The notes under the pieces were generated by a model, which ran no database searches, was not told the DNA's origin, and saw only the letters and a list, made by a program, of their open reading frames with translations. A DNA stretch of 64,000 nt from Flavimobilis sp052324925 (GTDB lineage: Bacteria > Actinomycetota > Actinomycetes > Actinomycetales > Cellulomonadaceae). Positions within the stretch are counted from its first letter, which is position 1; each line of letters begins with the position of its first letter. Made by a program: the position numbers and the translations under genes. The stretch lies in NCBI GenBank assembly GCA_052324925.1, contig JBQPRE010000004.1; one strand, given 5' to 3'. Below, one piece after another: positions 40,794-49,549 of this stretch.

Positions 40794-42893
40794 GTGCCCG
40801 GAGAAACACGACAGGTTCGAAGCCCGCGCGTGCGCATCATCGTCACGCATGTCGCTCTCGTCGCCGTCGCACTCGCCCTCGGAAGCGGCGTGGGCTCAGT
40901 CGCTCCGGGGTCTGATGTCATCTCGGTGTGGTGGCCCGCCGTGGCCGTGTGCGTCCTCGCCGTCCTCGTCGTCCCCCGCCGTTGGTTCTGGCTCGCGGCT
41001 CTCTCCGCGGGCATCGGGGCCGTGGGCGCGAACCTGCTCCTCGGGAGAGTTCCGCTCGTCGCAGTCGGCTATGGGCTCGCCAACGCCGCCGAAGCCTTCG
41101 TCATTGCACAGATCCTCGTGGCGGGTCGCGCACGTGCGCGCCTTGCGACGCTCCGGGACGTCGGTCGACTCCTCTTCGCGGCGTCGGCCGGTGCGCTCGT
41201 GGCATCCCTCATCGTGGGAACGACCGCTGCGATCGCCGGGAGCCAGTTCGTCGAGATCGTCTTCCCTGTCATCGCGAGCCACATGGCCGCGGTCCTCGTC
41301 ATCGTGCCACTGGGAATCACCAGTCGCCGAGGGGGCGGGACGTCGACCCGATGGCACAAGGTCGTCCACGTCCTCGCGTTCATGAGCGTCATTGCGGTCG
41401 TGTTCGGTCCCGGTGAGGACCTGCCGCTGACGTTCTTACCGATGCCCATGCTCGTCTGGGCGGTGTTGCTCTTCTCGACGCGCATCGTTGCCGCCGAGTT
41501 TGCACTCATCGCCGTCGTCGTCTCGACCCTGACCTCGCGTGGGGAAGGACCGTTCGCCCAGGCGCTGCACGGCCCCAACCCGGTGGTCTCCGCGCAGCTG
41601 TTCCTCGTCGTGTACGCCGTCACGGTGCTCTCGTTCGCGGTAGCGCGCGACGAGCGTGTCGCCATGACGATGCGGCTCGCGAAGCGGGACCAGGTGCTGC
41701 GCGGAGGACTCATCGACGCGCAGGTCGGGTTCGTCGTGCTCGAACAGGTGGGGCCGCGGGACCTGCGCGTTGTCGAGGCCAACGTGCGGGCCGCCGAGAT
41801 GCTCGCGGGGGAGGTCGTCGTGACGAGGGATGATGCGCAGGACGTGAGGGACGAGAGCCGCCGCCGGCAGCTTCTCCTCGACGAGGGATCGCCGTTCGTC
41901 CGCGCTGTGCTCGCGACGCTCGACTCGCCCGTCGGAGAGTGGTTCGACGAGATTGACATCGCGGGATTCCGACGCGGGGAAGTCTTCCTCACGCGCGTCG
42001 AGCGGACGACGGGTGGCGCGACGGTCACGGCACAGATCATCGATGTCACGCAGCGCCATCTCGCGGATGCGGCGCTTCAACGAGCGCTCGCGGACGAGCG
42101 CGCGGCAGCCGCGCGGCTGCGCGACCTCAGCAAGCAGAAGGACGGCTTTCTCTCGGCCGTGAGTCACGAGCTGCGCACCCCGATCACGAGCATCGTGGGA
42201 TATACCGAGCTCCTTGTCGATGACACCCCGCTCGACGAGGAGCAGGAGCGCTACCTCGAGATCATCGAGCGAAACGCGCGACGCCTGGGCGTCCTCGTCG
42301 AGGACCTCCTCGAGCTGGGCGCCGCGCAGGCGCAACGCCTCGATGACGAGGCTCCGGTCGTCACCGCGCTCGATGAGACCGTGCGACACACGATCGAGGA
42401 GCACATCCCGCAGGCGAGTGCGCGTGGCGTGCGCCTCATCGTCGGTGAGCGCACGGGGCTCGGCGCACACGTCGTCAAGGTCGACCTCGAGCGGATCCTC
42501 ACGAACCTCATCTCGAACGCGGTGAAGTTCACACCGGCAGACGGCACGGTGACGACCGACGTGCGTGCGCAGGGTCAGGACGTCATTCTTCGGGTCGCTG
42601 ACACGGGCCCGGGGATCTCGTCGGACGAGATCGAGCGGGTGTTTGACCGGTTCTACCGCAGCATGTCGACCGATGAACGCCAGGTGCCGGGTGTGGGTCT
42701 CGGCCTGGCCCTTGTGCGCAACCTCGTGGAACGCAATGGTGGCCGCATCTGGCTCGAGTCGGACGGCGAGCATGGGACCGAGGCGTTCGTGCGGCTGCGG
42801 AGCGCTGGGCGCGCCGCGCGGCCGACGTCCGCCGAGGCGACGGAGGCGTCGACCGCGACCGCGCCCGAGGTGTCGACGCCTCCCACGACGTAG
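40794..42893 (+). CDS. MASE1-type sensor histidine kinase
   Basis: 699 residues. The N-terminal ~290 residues hold about 8 membrane segments with VISVWWPAVAVCVLAVLVVPRRWFW, typical of MASE1 integral sensor domains. A PAS-like segment (about 300-420) leads to HisKA with phospho-acceptor His458 in SHELRTPITS, and HATPase_c with NLISNAVKF (N box), DTGPGIS (G1) and GVGLGLALVRNLV (G2). The signal is unknown. It is divergent from the response regulator-HEAT-GT2 operon, the likely partner, since the kinase itself has no receiver. GTG start preceded by AGAGGTGG. Confidence 0.92.
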   Translation: MPGETRQVRSPRVRIIVTHVALVAVALALGSGVGSVAPGSDVISVWWPAVAVCVLAVLVVPRRWFWLAALSAGIGAVGANLLLGRVPLVAVGYGLANAAEAFVIAQILVAGRARARLATLRDVGRLLFAASAGALVASLIVGTTAAIAGSQFVEIVFPVIASHMAAVLVIVPLGITSRRGGGTSTRWHKVVHVLAFMSVIAVVFGPGEDLPLTFLPMPMLVWAVLLFSTRIVAAEFALIAVVVSTLTSRGEGPFAQALHGPNPVVSAQLFLVVYAVTVLSFAVARDERVAMTMRLAKRDQVLRGGLIDAQVGFVVLEQVGPRDLRVVEANVRAAEMLAGEVVVTRDDAQDVRDESRRRQLLLDEGSPFVRAVLATLDSPVGEWFDEIDIAGFRRGEVFLTRVERTTGGATVTAQIIDVTQRHLADAALQRALADERAAAARLRDLSKQKDGFLSAVSHELRTPITSIVGYTELLVDDTPLDEEQERYLEIIERNARRLGVLVEDLLELGAAQAQRLDDEAPVVTALDETVRHTIEEHIPQASARGVRLIVGERTGLGAHVVKVDLERILTNLISNAVKFTPADGTVTTDVRAQGQDVILRVADTGPGISSDEIERVFDRFYRSMSTDERQVPGVGLGLALVRNLVERNGGRIWLESDGEHGTEAFVRLRSAGRAARPTSAEATEASTATAPEVSTPPTT

Positions 42894-42923
42894 CGTGTTC
42901 GCCCGACGCCGTCGTCGATCAGG

Positions 42924-43934
42924 TCAGAACAGTGCAACCTTCGCCGGGGGTGGGAAGAGCGCGTCCATCTGTGCGAGCTCGTCGGCCGTGAGCTCGTGAA
43001 CGGCTGCGGCATTCTGCCGCACCTGCTCGGGCCGCGTCGCACCCGCGATGACGCTCGCGACCTGCGGCTGGGCAGCGAGCCAGGAGAACGCGAGCTCGAG
43101 GAGTCCGAGGCCGCGCTCGCGGCCGAGCTCGGTGAGCTGCTCGATCGCGTCCCACGGCGCCTCGTCGAGCATGTGCTGGCGGGTGTGGGAGAGGCGTCCC
43201 TCGGTCGGAACGGTGTTGCGCGAGTACTTGCCGCTGAGCAGCCCGTTCGCAAGCGGGAAGTAGGGGAAGATCCCGAGCCCGTATGCCTGAGCAGCCGGGA
43301 CGACCTCGAGCTCGGCGCGGCGGTCGAGCAGGTTGTAGTGGCTCTGCGACGAGATGAACCGTGTGCTGCCCGTGGCTCGCGCCACGTGCTCAGCGTCGGC
43401 GATCTGCCAGCCGGCACGGTTGGAGTGGCCGACGTAGAGGACCTTGCCCTCACGCACCAGGTCGTCGAGCGCTGCGAGCGTCTCGTCGATCGGGGTGAGC
43501 GGGTCAGGGGTGTGGAACTGCAGCAGGTCGAGGCGATCGGTGCCGAGGCGCGTGAGCGAGCCTTCGACTGCGCGGCGGATGTAGCGGCGCGACCCCCGAG
43601 CCGCGTGATCGGGGCCGTAGAGGCGTCCGTTGGCCATCCCGAACTTCGTCCCGATGACGACGTTGTCACGCTCCGAGCCGAGGGCGGCGCCGAGCAGGCG
43701 CTCCGAGAGGCCGCCTTCCGCGCCGTAGTTGTCTGCCGTGTCGAAGAAGGTGATGCCGGCGTCGAGGGCCGCGTGGACGACGGCGTGCGCGCCCTCGGGC
43801 GTGACGCTGTCGGTGCCTGTGCGGCCGAGGTTGTTGCAGCCGAGGCCGACGACCGAGACGGCAAGGCCGGAGGTTCCGACGCGGCGGCTCGGTGGCGCGT
43901 CCGGGCGGGCGGAGGGGGAGTACGAAGCGGTCAC
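42924..43934 (-). CDS. aldo/keto reductase
   Basis: 336 residues, a TIM-barrel NADPH oxidoreductase. VGLGCNNLGRTG at the start, the catalytic DTADNYGAEGGLSERLLG (Asp-Tyr), the Lys in VVIGTKFGMA and His in LLQFHTPDP complete the AKR tetrad; SVIAGATRPEQVRQN is the cofactor-binding end. It resembles the YhdN/Tas/general stress type. Substrate unknown. Single gene between the kinase and the acetyltransferase. Confidence 0.92.
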   Translation of the reverse strand: MTASYSPSARPDAPPSRRVGTSGLAVSVVGLGCNNLGRTGTDSVTPEGAHAVVHAALDAGITFFDTADNYGAEGGLSERLLGAALGSERDNVVIGTKFGMANGRLYGPDHAARGSRRYIRRAVEGSLTRLGTDRLDLLQFHTPDPLTPIDETLAALDDLVREGKVLYVGHSNRAGWQIADAEHVARATGSTRFISSQSHYNLLDRRAELEVVPAAQAYGLGIFPYFPLANGLLSGKYSRNTVPTEGRLSHTRQHMLDEAPWDAIEQLTELGRERGLGLLELAFSWLAAQPQVASVIAGATRPEQVRQNAAAVHELTADELAQMDALFPPPAKVALF

Positions 43935-43972
43935 AGCGTCACGCTACCGCGTGCCCCCGACAGCGTGGCCCG

Positions 43973-44566
43973 TCAGACGAGGGAACGCACGATGCGCGCG
44001 GGGTTGCCCACGACGACGACGTCGCTCGGCACATCACGGACGACGACGGAACCCGCCCCGACGACCGACCGGGCGCCGATCGTCACTCCGGGCAGGATGA
44101 CGACGTTCCCGCCGAGCCAGACGTCGTCCTCGATCGTCACGGGCTCGACGCGCTCCCACCCGTCGCGTCGCTCGACGACGTCGAGCGCATGCTGGGGCGT
44201 GTAGATGCGGGCCGAGGGGCCGATGAGCACATGGCGACCGATCGTCACGAGCCCTCCGCCCAGGACGAGGAGGTCGGCGTTGAGGAATGTGCCGTCGCCC
44301 ACGTGCAGGCGTGAGCCGTAGTCGAGGTAGAGCGGTGGACGGAAGTCCACGCCCTCGCCGACCGAACCGAGGAGGTCACGAAACAGGGCCTCGGCTGCTG
44401 GGCGGTCGGTGTCGTAGAGCGCCGTGATCTGTCGGCACGTGGCCTGGGTTCCCGTCGTCATCTCGGCGAGGGCCGGGTCGAGCCGGTAGCGGTACCAGTC
44501 GCCGGCGACCATGCGGTCGTGCTCGCTGCGGGGGTCGGACGGGTCGGGAGCTGGCATGTCGCGCAT
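43973..44566 (-). CDS. maltose/galactoside O-acetyltransferase-like protein
   Basis: 197 residues. An N-terminal Mac domain (DRMVAGDWYRYRLDPALAEM) precedes a left-handed beta-helix of hexapeptide repeats with the catalytic His in YTPQHALDV and the terminal loop DDVWLGGNVVILPGVTIGARSVVGAGSVV. It transfers acetyl from acetyl-CoA to a sugar hydroxyl. The ATG at 44566 is 6 nt after a TACGCT box (leaderless). Divergent from the methyltransferase gene. Confidence 0.93.
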   Translation of the reverse strand: MRDMPAPDPSDPRSEHDRMVAGDWYRYRLDPALAEMTTGTQATCRQITALYDTDRPAAEALFRDLLGSVGEGVDFRPPLYLDYGSRLHVGDGTFLNADLLVLGGGLVTIGRHVLIGPSARIYTPQHALDVVERRDGWERVEPVTIEDDVWLGGNVVILPGVTIGARSVVGAGSVVVRDVPSDVVVVGNPARIVRSLV

Positions 44567-44589
44567 CGCTCGAGCGTACGCGGTGCCGG

Positions 44590-44604
44590 GACCACCATGT
44601 GGTC
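44590..44604. promoter_or_regulatory. inverted repeat between divergent genes
   Basis: GACCAC-CAT-GTGGTC has perfect 6-bp arms and lies in the 79-bp gap between the acetyltransferase and methyltransferase starts. Its centre ACCATGTGGT is the same 10-mer found in the leuB repeat at 15501-15520. A shared regulator is possible, but a chance match is not excluded. Confidence 0.35.
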
Positions 44605-44645
44605 AGGACGTCCCGGCCTGCGATGGCCGTGGTTAGCGTGAGCTC

Positions 44646-45503
44646 ATGTCGACGACCACTGGGGCCAAAGCCGCGACCGACGGCTCGAAGCCGCACCCGA
44701 AGGATGCCTACACGCACGGGCACCATGACTCCGTGCTGCGTTCGCACCGCTGGCGGACCGCTGAGAACTCCGCGGCCTACCTGCTTCCGCACCTGCGCGA
44801 GGGCCTCTCGGTGCTCGACGTCGGCTGCGGGCCGGGAACGATCACCGTGGATCTGGCGCGGACCGTCGGCCCGGGCGTCGTCACGGGCATCGACACCTCG
44901 ACGAAGGTTCTCGAGCAGGCGCGCGTGACTGCCGCCGACCAAGGTGTGCGCAACGTCGAGTTCGTCGAGGCCGACGTCTACGACCTGCCGTTTGAGGATG
45001 GCTCGTTCGACATCGTCCATGCGCACCAGGTGCTTCAGCATCTCTCTGACCCTGTCGCGGCGCTGCGTGAGATCCGCCGCGTGACGCGCCCGGGCGGGCT
45101 CGTCGCCGTGCGTGACGCGGACTATGCGGCGATGGCGTGGTACCCCCAGCTCGACGAGCTGCGTGAGTGGAACGAGCTCTACCACGAGGTCGCCGGCGCC
45201 AACGGGGCTCAGCCCGACGCCGGCCGTCGACTCGTCTCCTGGGTGCGCGCAGCCGGCTTCGCCGACGAGGCCATCACGGCGTCGGCAGGCGTGTGGTGCT
45301 ACGCCTCAGAGGCTGACCGCGCGTGGTGGGGCGACCTGTGGGCCGAGCGTTGCCTCTCGTCCCAGTTCGGGCTGCAGGCCCGTGACGCTGGCCTCGCTGA
45401 CGATGTGGCGCTCGAGGAGATCGCGCGTGGGTGGCGCGAGTGGGCACGCGACCCGGACGGCTGGTTCTCGATCACGCACGGCGAGGTTCTTGCGCGGGCG
45501 TGA
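44646..45503 (+). CDS. class I SAM-dependent methyltransferase
   Basis: 285 residues. SAM-binding motif I VLDVGCGPGTITVDLA (about 56-71), GIDTSTKVLEQA with the acidic residue of motif II, ADVYDLPFEDGSFDIVHAHQVLQHL (motifs III-IV) and RVTRPGGLVAVRD. Closest in appearance to UbiE/Methyltransf_11 proteins acting on small molecules; substrate unknown. ATG 44646. An imperfect hairpin terminator follows 35 nt after the stop. Confidence 0.92.
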   Translation: MSTTTGAKAATDGSKPHPKDAYTHGHHDSVLRSHRWRTAENSAAYLLPHLREGLSVLDVGCGPGTITVDLARTVGPGVVTGIDTSTKVLEQARVTAADQGVRNVEFVEADVYDLPFEDGSFDIVHAHQVLQHLSDPVAALREIRRVTRPGGLVAVRDADYAAMAWYPQLDELREWNELYHEVAGANGAQPDAGRRLVSWVRAAGFADEAITASAGVWCYASEADRAWWGDLWAERCLSSQFGLQARDAGLADDVALEEIARGWREWARDPDGWFSITHGEVLARA

Positions 45504-45538
45504 TGCCGCGCGTGGCGTGACGTACTCGCGTGCTGGTC

Positions 45539-45563
45539 GGCACCGCCGGGTGTCGGTGGTGCC
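45539..45563 (+). terminator. terminator after methyltransferase gene
   Basis: GGCACCGCC pairs with GGTGGTGCC (one G-T pair) around a 7-base loop. It ends 3 bp before the -10 box of the next gene. Confidence 0.6.
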
Positions 45564-45578
45564 GCGTAGGCTTGCCCC

Positions 45579-46361
45579 GTGCGTATCGCTAGGTTCACTC
45601 AAGGCTCAGATCCCCGTTTCGCCCTCGTCGACGGCGAGGTTGGCGCGGAGTCGCTCCACGTCATCACGGGCGACCCGCTCTACATGCCGGTCCAGCCGAC
45701 GGGCGAGGTCGTCCCGTTGACGGACGACGTGCGCCTGCTCGCGCCCGTGATCCCGCGTTCGAAGATCGTCGGCGTGGGCCGTAACTATGCGGACCACGTC
45801 AAAGAGATGGGCAACGAGCTCCCCGTGAGCCCGCTGCTGTTCTTCAAGCCGAACACCTCGGTCATCGGCCCGGACGACCCCATCGTCCTGCCGTCGTGGA
45901 CGCGCGAGGTCTCGTACGAGTCGGAGCTCGCGGTCGTCATCGGCAAGGTGACGAAAGACGTCGCTCCCGAGGACGCCTTGTCGAAGGTCTTTGGCTTCAC
46001 GGTCGCCAACGACGTGACCGCGCGTGACGCGCAACGGTCCGACGACCAGTGGGCGCGTGCCAAGGGCTTTGACTCCTCGTGCCCGATCGGCCCGTGGATC
46101 GTCACCGACCTCGACGTCGAGGACCTCGCTGTCCGCTCGCGCGTCAACGGCGAGGACCGCCAGGACGGGCGGACGTCAGACATGATCTTCGACGTCGCCT
46201 ACCTCATCTCTTACGTCTCGCAGTGCTTCACGCTGCTCCCGGGTGACCTCATCCTCACGGGCACGCCGGCCGGCGTCGGGCTCGTCGACCACGGCGACGT
46301 CGTCGAGTGCGAGGTCGAGCGCATCGGGGTTCTGCGCAACCCTGTGATCCGGCGCGCCTGA
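45579..46361 (+). CDS. fumarylacetoacetate hydrolase family protein
   Basis: 260 residues. The FAH catalytic core starts at SKIVGVGRNYADHVKEMG, with the metal ligands in SYESELAVVIGK (Glu-x-Glu) and GFTVANDVTARDAQ (Asp), and ends LTGTPAGVGLVDHGDVVECEVERIG. Members act as acylpyruvate hydrolases, oxaloacetate decarboxylases/tautomerases or aromatic-degradation isomerases; no catabolic neighbours are present, so a housekeeping oxaloacetate or acylpyruvate activity is more likely. GTG start 6 nt after TAGGCT (45567-45572). gltX follows. Confidence 0.92.
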   Translation: MRIARFTQGSDPRFALVDGEVGAESLHVITGDPLYMPVQPTGEVVPLTDDVRLLAPVIPRSKIVGVGRNYADHVKEMGNELPVSPLLFFKPNTSVIGPDDPIVLPSWTREVSYESELAVVIGKVTKDVAPEDALSKVFGFTVANDVTARDAQRSDDQWARAKGFDSSCPIGPWIVTDLDVEDLAVRSRVNGEDRQDGRTSDMIFDVAYLISYVSQCFTLLPGDLILTGTPAGVGLVDHGDVVECEVERIGVLRNPVIRRA

Positions 46362-46451
46362 ACCTGCGTCATCAGGGCGGTGCGTCCCGCGTCGCCACGT
46401 CTGAACCGGCCCCGCACGAGGTCGGCCCACGAATGGAACAAGGTGTTGACC

Positions 46452-48071
46452 GTGTCTTCTGCTCTCCCCTCCGGCAAGGACGTCCGCGTCCGCTTCTGCC
46501 CCTCGCCCACGGGAACCCCGCACGTCGGACTGGTCCGCACGGCGCTGTTCAACTGGGCGTACGCGCGGCACGTCGGCGGCACGTTCGTCTTCCGCATCGA
46601 GGACACTGATGCCGCACGCGACTCCGAGGAGAGCTACGCGCAGATCCTCGAGGCGCTTCGGTGGCTCGGTCTCGACTGGGACGAGGGGATCGACGTCGGC
46701 GGACCCCATGGCCCGTACCGTCAGTCGCAGCGCAAGGACCTCTACGTCGATGTCGCACGCCGGCTCCTCGAGGGTGGCTACGCGTACGAGTCGTTCTCGA
46801 CGCCCGAAGAGATCGAGGCGCGCAACACCGCCGCAGGCCGCCCCGCGGCGATGGGCTACGACGGGTTCGATCGCGACCTCACGGACGAGCAGAAGGCGGC
46901 CTACCGCGCCGAGGGCCGCGAGCCCGTCCTGCGTCTGCGCATGCCCGACGCCGACGTGACGTTCACGGACCTCGTGCGGGGCGAGATCACGTTCAAGGCG
47001 GGCACCGTCCCCGACTACGTCATCGTGCGTGCGAATGGTGACGCTCTCTACACGCTCGTCAACCCCGTGGACGACGCCCTCATGGAGATCACGCACGTCC
47101 TGCGCGGCGAGGACCTCCTGTCCTCGACACCGCGTCAGGTTGTGCTCTACCAGGCGCTTCTCGAGCTCGGCATCGCGAAGGTCATGCCCGCGTTCGGACA
47201 CCTTCCCTACGTCATGGGCGAGGGCAACAAGAAGCTCTCGAAGCGTGACCCGGAGTCGAACCTCTTCCTCCACCGCGACCGTGGCTTCACCCGCGAAGGG
47301 CTCGTCAACTACCTCGCGCTCCTCGGCTGGTCGATCGCGGCCGACCGCGACATCTTCTCGATGGACGAGCTCGTCGAGGCGTTCGACATCGCCGACGTCA
47401 ATCCCAACCCCGCACGCTTCGACATCAAGAAGGCTGAGGCGATCAACGCCGCGCACCTGCGGCTGCTCGAGCCGACGGACTTCCGTGGGCGCCTCGTGCC
47501 CTACCTGCACGACGCGGGCTTCGTGGACGCCGCGACGTACGACGAGCTGCCGAGCGCGCAGCAGGGCCTCGTCGATGCCGGCGCTCCGCTCGTCCAGGAG
47601 CGCATGACGCTCCTCGGCGAGGTTGCGGGCATGCTCGGCTTCCTCTTCGTCGCGGACGACGCGGTCGTGCTCGACGCCGACTCGATGGCTGCGCTCGTCG
47701 ACAAGAACACGTTCAAGGGCGTCCTGCCGGGCGTCCAGGCCGAGCTCGTCCTGCCCGAGGGCGCGGCCCCGGGGACGGCTATGCAGCTGACCGAGGCGTC
47801 CGTGGCCCAGGTGCGTGAGCGCCTGGGAGAGATGCTCGACCGCGCGCACGAGGTGCTCGAGGGCGTTGCGTCGTTCGACCCCGAGACGACGCAGAACGCG
47901 CTCAAGGCGGCGCTCATCGAGGAGATGGGCATCAAGCCGAAGTTCGCGTTCGCGCCGTTGCGCGTCGCGATCACGGGCCGTCGCGTCTCCCCGCCCCTGT
48001 TCGAGTCGATGGAGATCCTCGGCCGAGAGTCGTCGCTCGCACGCGTCCGCGCGCTGCGGGCAGCGTTGTGA
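46452..48071 (+). CDS. gltX: glutamyl-tRNA synthetase
   Basis: 539 residues from GTG 46452 (AAGG 8 nt upstream); GTG 46443 and TTG 46446 are alternatives. Class I synthetase with the HIGH-type motif PSPTGTPHVG (16-25) and KLSKR (261-265), and a helical anticodon-binding domain at the C-terminus. With GatCAB and no glnS in view it is expected to be non-discriminating, charging both tRNA-Glu and tRNA-Gln. Those tRNA genes lie ~1 kb downstream. The stop codon overlaps the HAD gene start (GTGA). Confidence 0.96.
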   Translation: MSSALPSGKDVRVRFCPSPTGTPHVGLVRTALFNWAYARHVGGTFVFRIEDTDAARDSEESYAQILEALRWLGLDWDEGIDVGGPHGPYRQSQRKDLYVDVARRLLEGGYAYESFSTPEEIEARNTAAGRPAAMGYDGFDRDLTDEQKAAYRAEGREPVLRLRMPDADVTFTDLVRGEITFKAGTVPDYVIVRANGDALYTLVNPVDDALMEITHVLRGEDLLSSTPRQVVLYQALLELGIAKVMPAFGHLPYVMGEGNKKLSKRDPESNLFLHRDRGFTREGLVNYLALLGWSIAADRDIFSMDELVEAFDIADVNPNPARFDIKKAEAINAAHLRLLEPTDFRGRLVPYLHDAGFVDAATYDELPSAQQGLVDAGAPLVQERMTLLGEVAGMLGFLFVADDAVVLDADSMAALVDKNTFKGVLPGVQAELVLPEGAAPGTAMQLTEASVAQVRERLGEMLDRAHEVLEGVASFDPETTQNALKAALIEEMGIKPKFAFAPLRVAITGRRVSPPLFESMEILGRESSLARVRALRAAL

Positions 48072-48895
48072 GAGCCGACGCCTCCGCGTCGCGGACGCCC
48101 CGGTCTGACGCCCCTGCGGCGTCAGATGCGGGGCGTCCGCGGTGTGCGGGGGTGCTCTTCGACGTCGACGACACCTTGGTCGACACGCGGGGAGCCTTCG
48201 CCGACGCGATGGCTCAGATCGCGCGGGTCTATCTGCCCGACCTTCCCGTCGACCGGCACGGTGACGTCCTCGCGATGTGGCGTCGCGACGCGGGCGGGCA
48301 CTACCGCGCGTACACGCGCGGCGAGCAGACCTTCCGCGAGCAGCGCATGACGCGGGCCAACGAGCTCATGGTGGGCTTTGGTGGGGCGGTGCTCGATGAC
48401 GAGGCCTACGAGGACTGGGCCGCTGTCTTCGAGTCCGCGTTCGCTGCCGCGTGGCGCGTCTTCCCCGAGGTGTCGGCGACGGTCGACGCGCTCCTCGGGG
48501 CGGGCGTCCGCGTCGGGGCGTTGTCGAACGCGGTGACCGACTACCAGGTGCGTAAGCTCGCAGCCGTCGGGCTGGGGGATCGCGTCCCCATGCTCGTCGG
48601 GGTCGACCTCTTCGGGGTGGGCAAGCCGGACCCTCGCGTCTTCCTCGAGGCCGCGCGTCGGCTGGGGACGGCGCCGGCCGAGACGCTCTACGTCGGCGAC
48701 GAGCTCGACATCGACGCGGGCGGAGCGATTGACGCGGGCCTTCAGGCGGCCTGGATCGACCGGCCCGGGGCACGTCGTGGGGGTGCGCACCCCGAGGATC
48801 CTCACGCCGCCCGCGCCGCGGGCGTCACCGTGGTCGCGTCCCTCGACGAGATCCTTGGGGTCCTGGGGATCGAGAGGCCTGCCGCGCGAGTGTGA
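48068..48895 (+). CDS. HAD superfamily hydrolase
   Basis: 275 residues. Motif I is VLFDVDDTLVD with the nucleophile Asp at residue 32, motif II Ser in GALSNAV, motif III Lys in GVGKPDPRVF, and motif IV VGDELDIDAGGAIDAG. A helical cap lies between motifs I and II, so it is a subclass I phosphatase of the YjjG/Gph sort acting on a small phosphorylated compound. The first ~25 residues are Ala/Arg-rich and may be untranslated if a later start is used. GTG overlaps the gltX stop, indicating coupling. Confidence 0.9.
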   Translation: MRADASASRTPRSDAPAASDAGRPRCAGVLFDVDDTLVDTRGAFADAMAQIARVYLPDLPVDRHGDVLAMWRRDAGGHYRAYTRGEQTFREQRMTRANELMVGFGGAVLDDEAYEDWAAVFESAFAAAWRVFPEVSATVDALLGAGVRVGALSNAVTDYQVRKLAAVGLGDRVPMLVGVDLFGVGKPDPRVFLEAARRLGTAPAETLYVGDELDIDAGGAIDAGLQAAWIDRPGARRGGAHPEDPHAARAAGVTVVASLDEILGVLGIERPAARV

Positions 48896-48917
48896 CCGCG
48901 ATGACGTCGTCCCGGTT

Positions 48918-48946
48918 TTGATGTGCGGGCGCTCGTCGGGTAGTGT
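48918..48946 (+). promoter_or_regulatory. promoter of the tRNA-Gln gene
   Basis: TTGATG (48918-48923) and TAGTGT (48941-48946) are separated by exactly 17 bp, about 80 nt before the tRNA. Confidence 0.7.
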
Positions 48947-49026
48947 TCTTTCTCGGGACAACCCCTGGAAAACGGGTCGGCGGCCTTCTTCAAGGCCGAC
49001 GGCGACGGACTGGTGGGTTACCCCCT

Positions 49027-49098
49027 TGGGGTATGGTGTAATTGGCAACACAACGGTTTCTGGTACCGTCATTCTAGGTTCGAGTCCTGGTACCCCAG
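49027..49098 (+). tRNA. tRNA-Gln (anticodon CTG)
   Basis: Acceptor stem TGGGGTA pairs with TACCCCA; the anticodon arm ACGGT-TTCTGGT-ACCGT shows CTG, and the T arm has GGTTCGAGTCC. CCA is not encoded. The U1-A72 start pair is typical of bacterial tRNA-Gln that is amidated by GatCAB. Confidence 0.96.
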
Positions 49099-49100
49099 CT

Positions 49101-49152
49101 CAAGATCTTCGGATCGCGTCGCTCATGCAGCGGCGGGAATCCGGGGATCTTG
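49101..49152 (+). terminator. hairpin after tRNA-Gln
   Basis: A 14-bp stem (49101-49114 with 49139-49152, two G-T pairs) starts 2 nt after the tRNA. Confidence 0.6.
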
Positions 49153-49194
49153 CTCCGTCAGAGCGGGTGTTCTCACTCGCGTCTGGCACGTCCT

Positions 49195-49267
49195 GCCCCC
49201 GTCGTCTAGCGGCCTAGGACGCCGCCCTCTCACGGCGGTAACACGGGTTCAAATCCCGTCGGGGGTA
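49195..49267 (+). tRNA. tRNA-Glu (anticodon CTC), copy 1
   Basis: 73 nt; acceptor GCCCCCG pairs with CGGGGGT, anticodon loop CTCTCAC gives CTC, T arm ACGGGTTCAAATCCCGT. CCA is not encoded. Identical to copy 2. Confidence 0.96.
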
Positions 49268-49273
49268 CGTCTG

Positions 49274-49308
49274 CGAAGGCCCGGTCATCCATGATGACCG
49301 GGCCTTCG
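49274..49308 (+). terminator. terminator after tRNA-Glu copy 1
   Basis: A perfect 16-bp stem CGAAGGCCCGGTCATC with its complement and a 3-base loop. Confidence 0.85.
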
Positions 49309-49385
49309 TCGTTGACGCGTGGCCGCGGACCGCGGCGGGGCATGCGGTAGGGCAGGGGGGCGTGACGAGGGTCACTGCGGGCTGA

Positions 49386-49416
49386 TTGGCGCCCGGCCGC
49401 GAGAGGTGTGTAAAGT
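49386..49416 (+). promoter_or_regulatory. possible promoter of tRNA-Glu copy 2
   Basis: TTGGCG (49386-49391) and TAAAGT (49411-49416) are 19 bp apart, ~50 nt before the tRNA. The spacer is a little long, but the low-GC GTGTGTAAAGTT element stands out here. Confidence 0.5.
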
Positions 49417-49467
49417 TCTCGACGGCGCAGCGAGAGGCACCTTCGGGAGCAGCTCGTCGCTCGTCCG

Positions 49468-49540
49468 GCCCCCGTCGTCTAGCGGCCTAGGACGCCGCCC
49501 TCTCACGGCGGTAACACGGGTTCAAATCCCGTCGGGGGTA
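49468..49540 (+). tRNA. tRNA-Glu (anticodon CTC), copy 2
   Basis: 73 nt, identical to the copy at 49195-49267; CTC anticodon, CCA not encoded. Confidence 0.96.
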
Positions 49541-49549
49541 CAACAGCTC

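Noticed and set aside
46176..47849. A 557-codon minus-strand open frame opposite gltX
   Set aside because: Antisense shadow of gltX with atypical composition.
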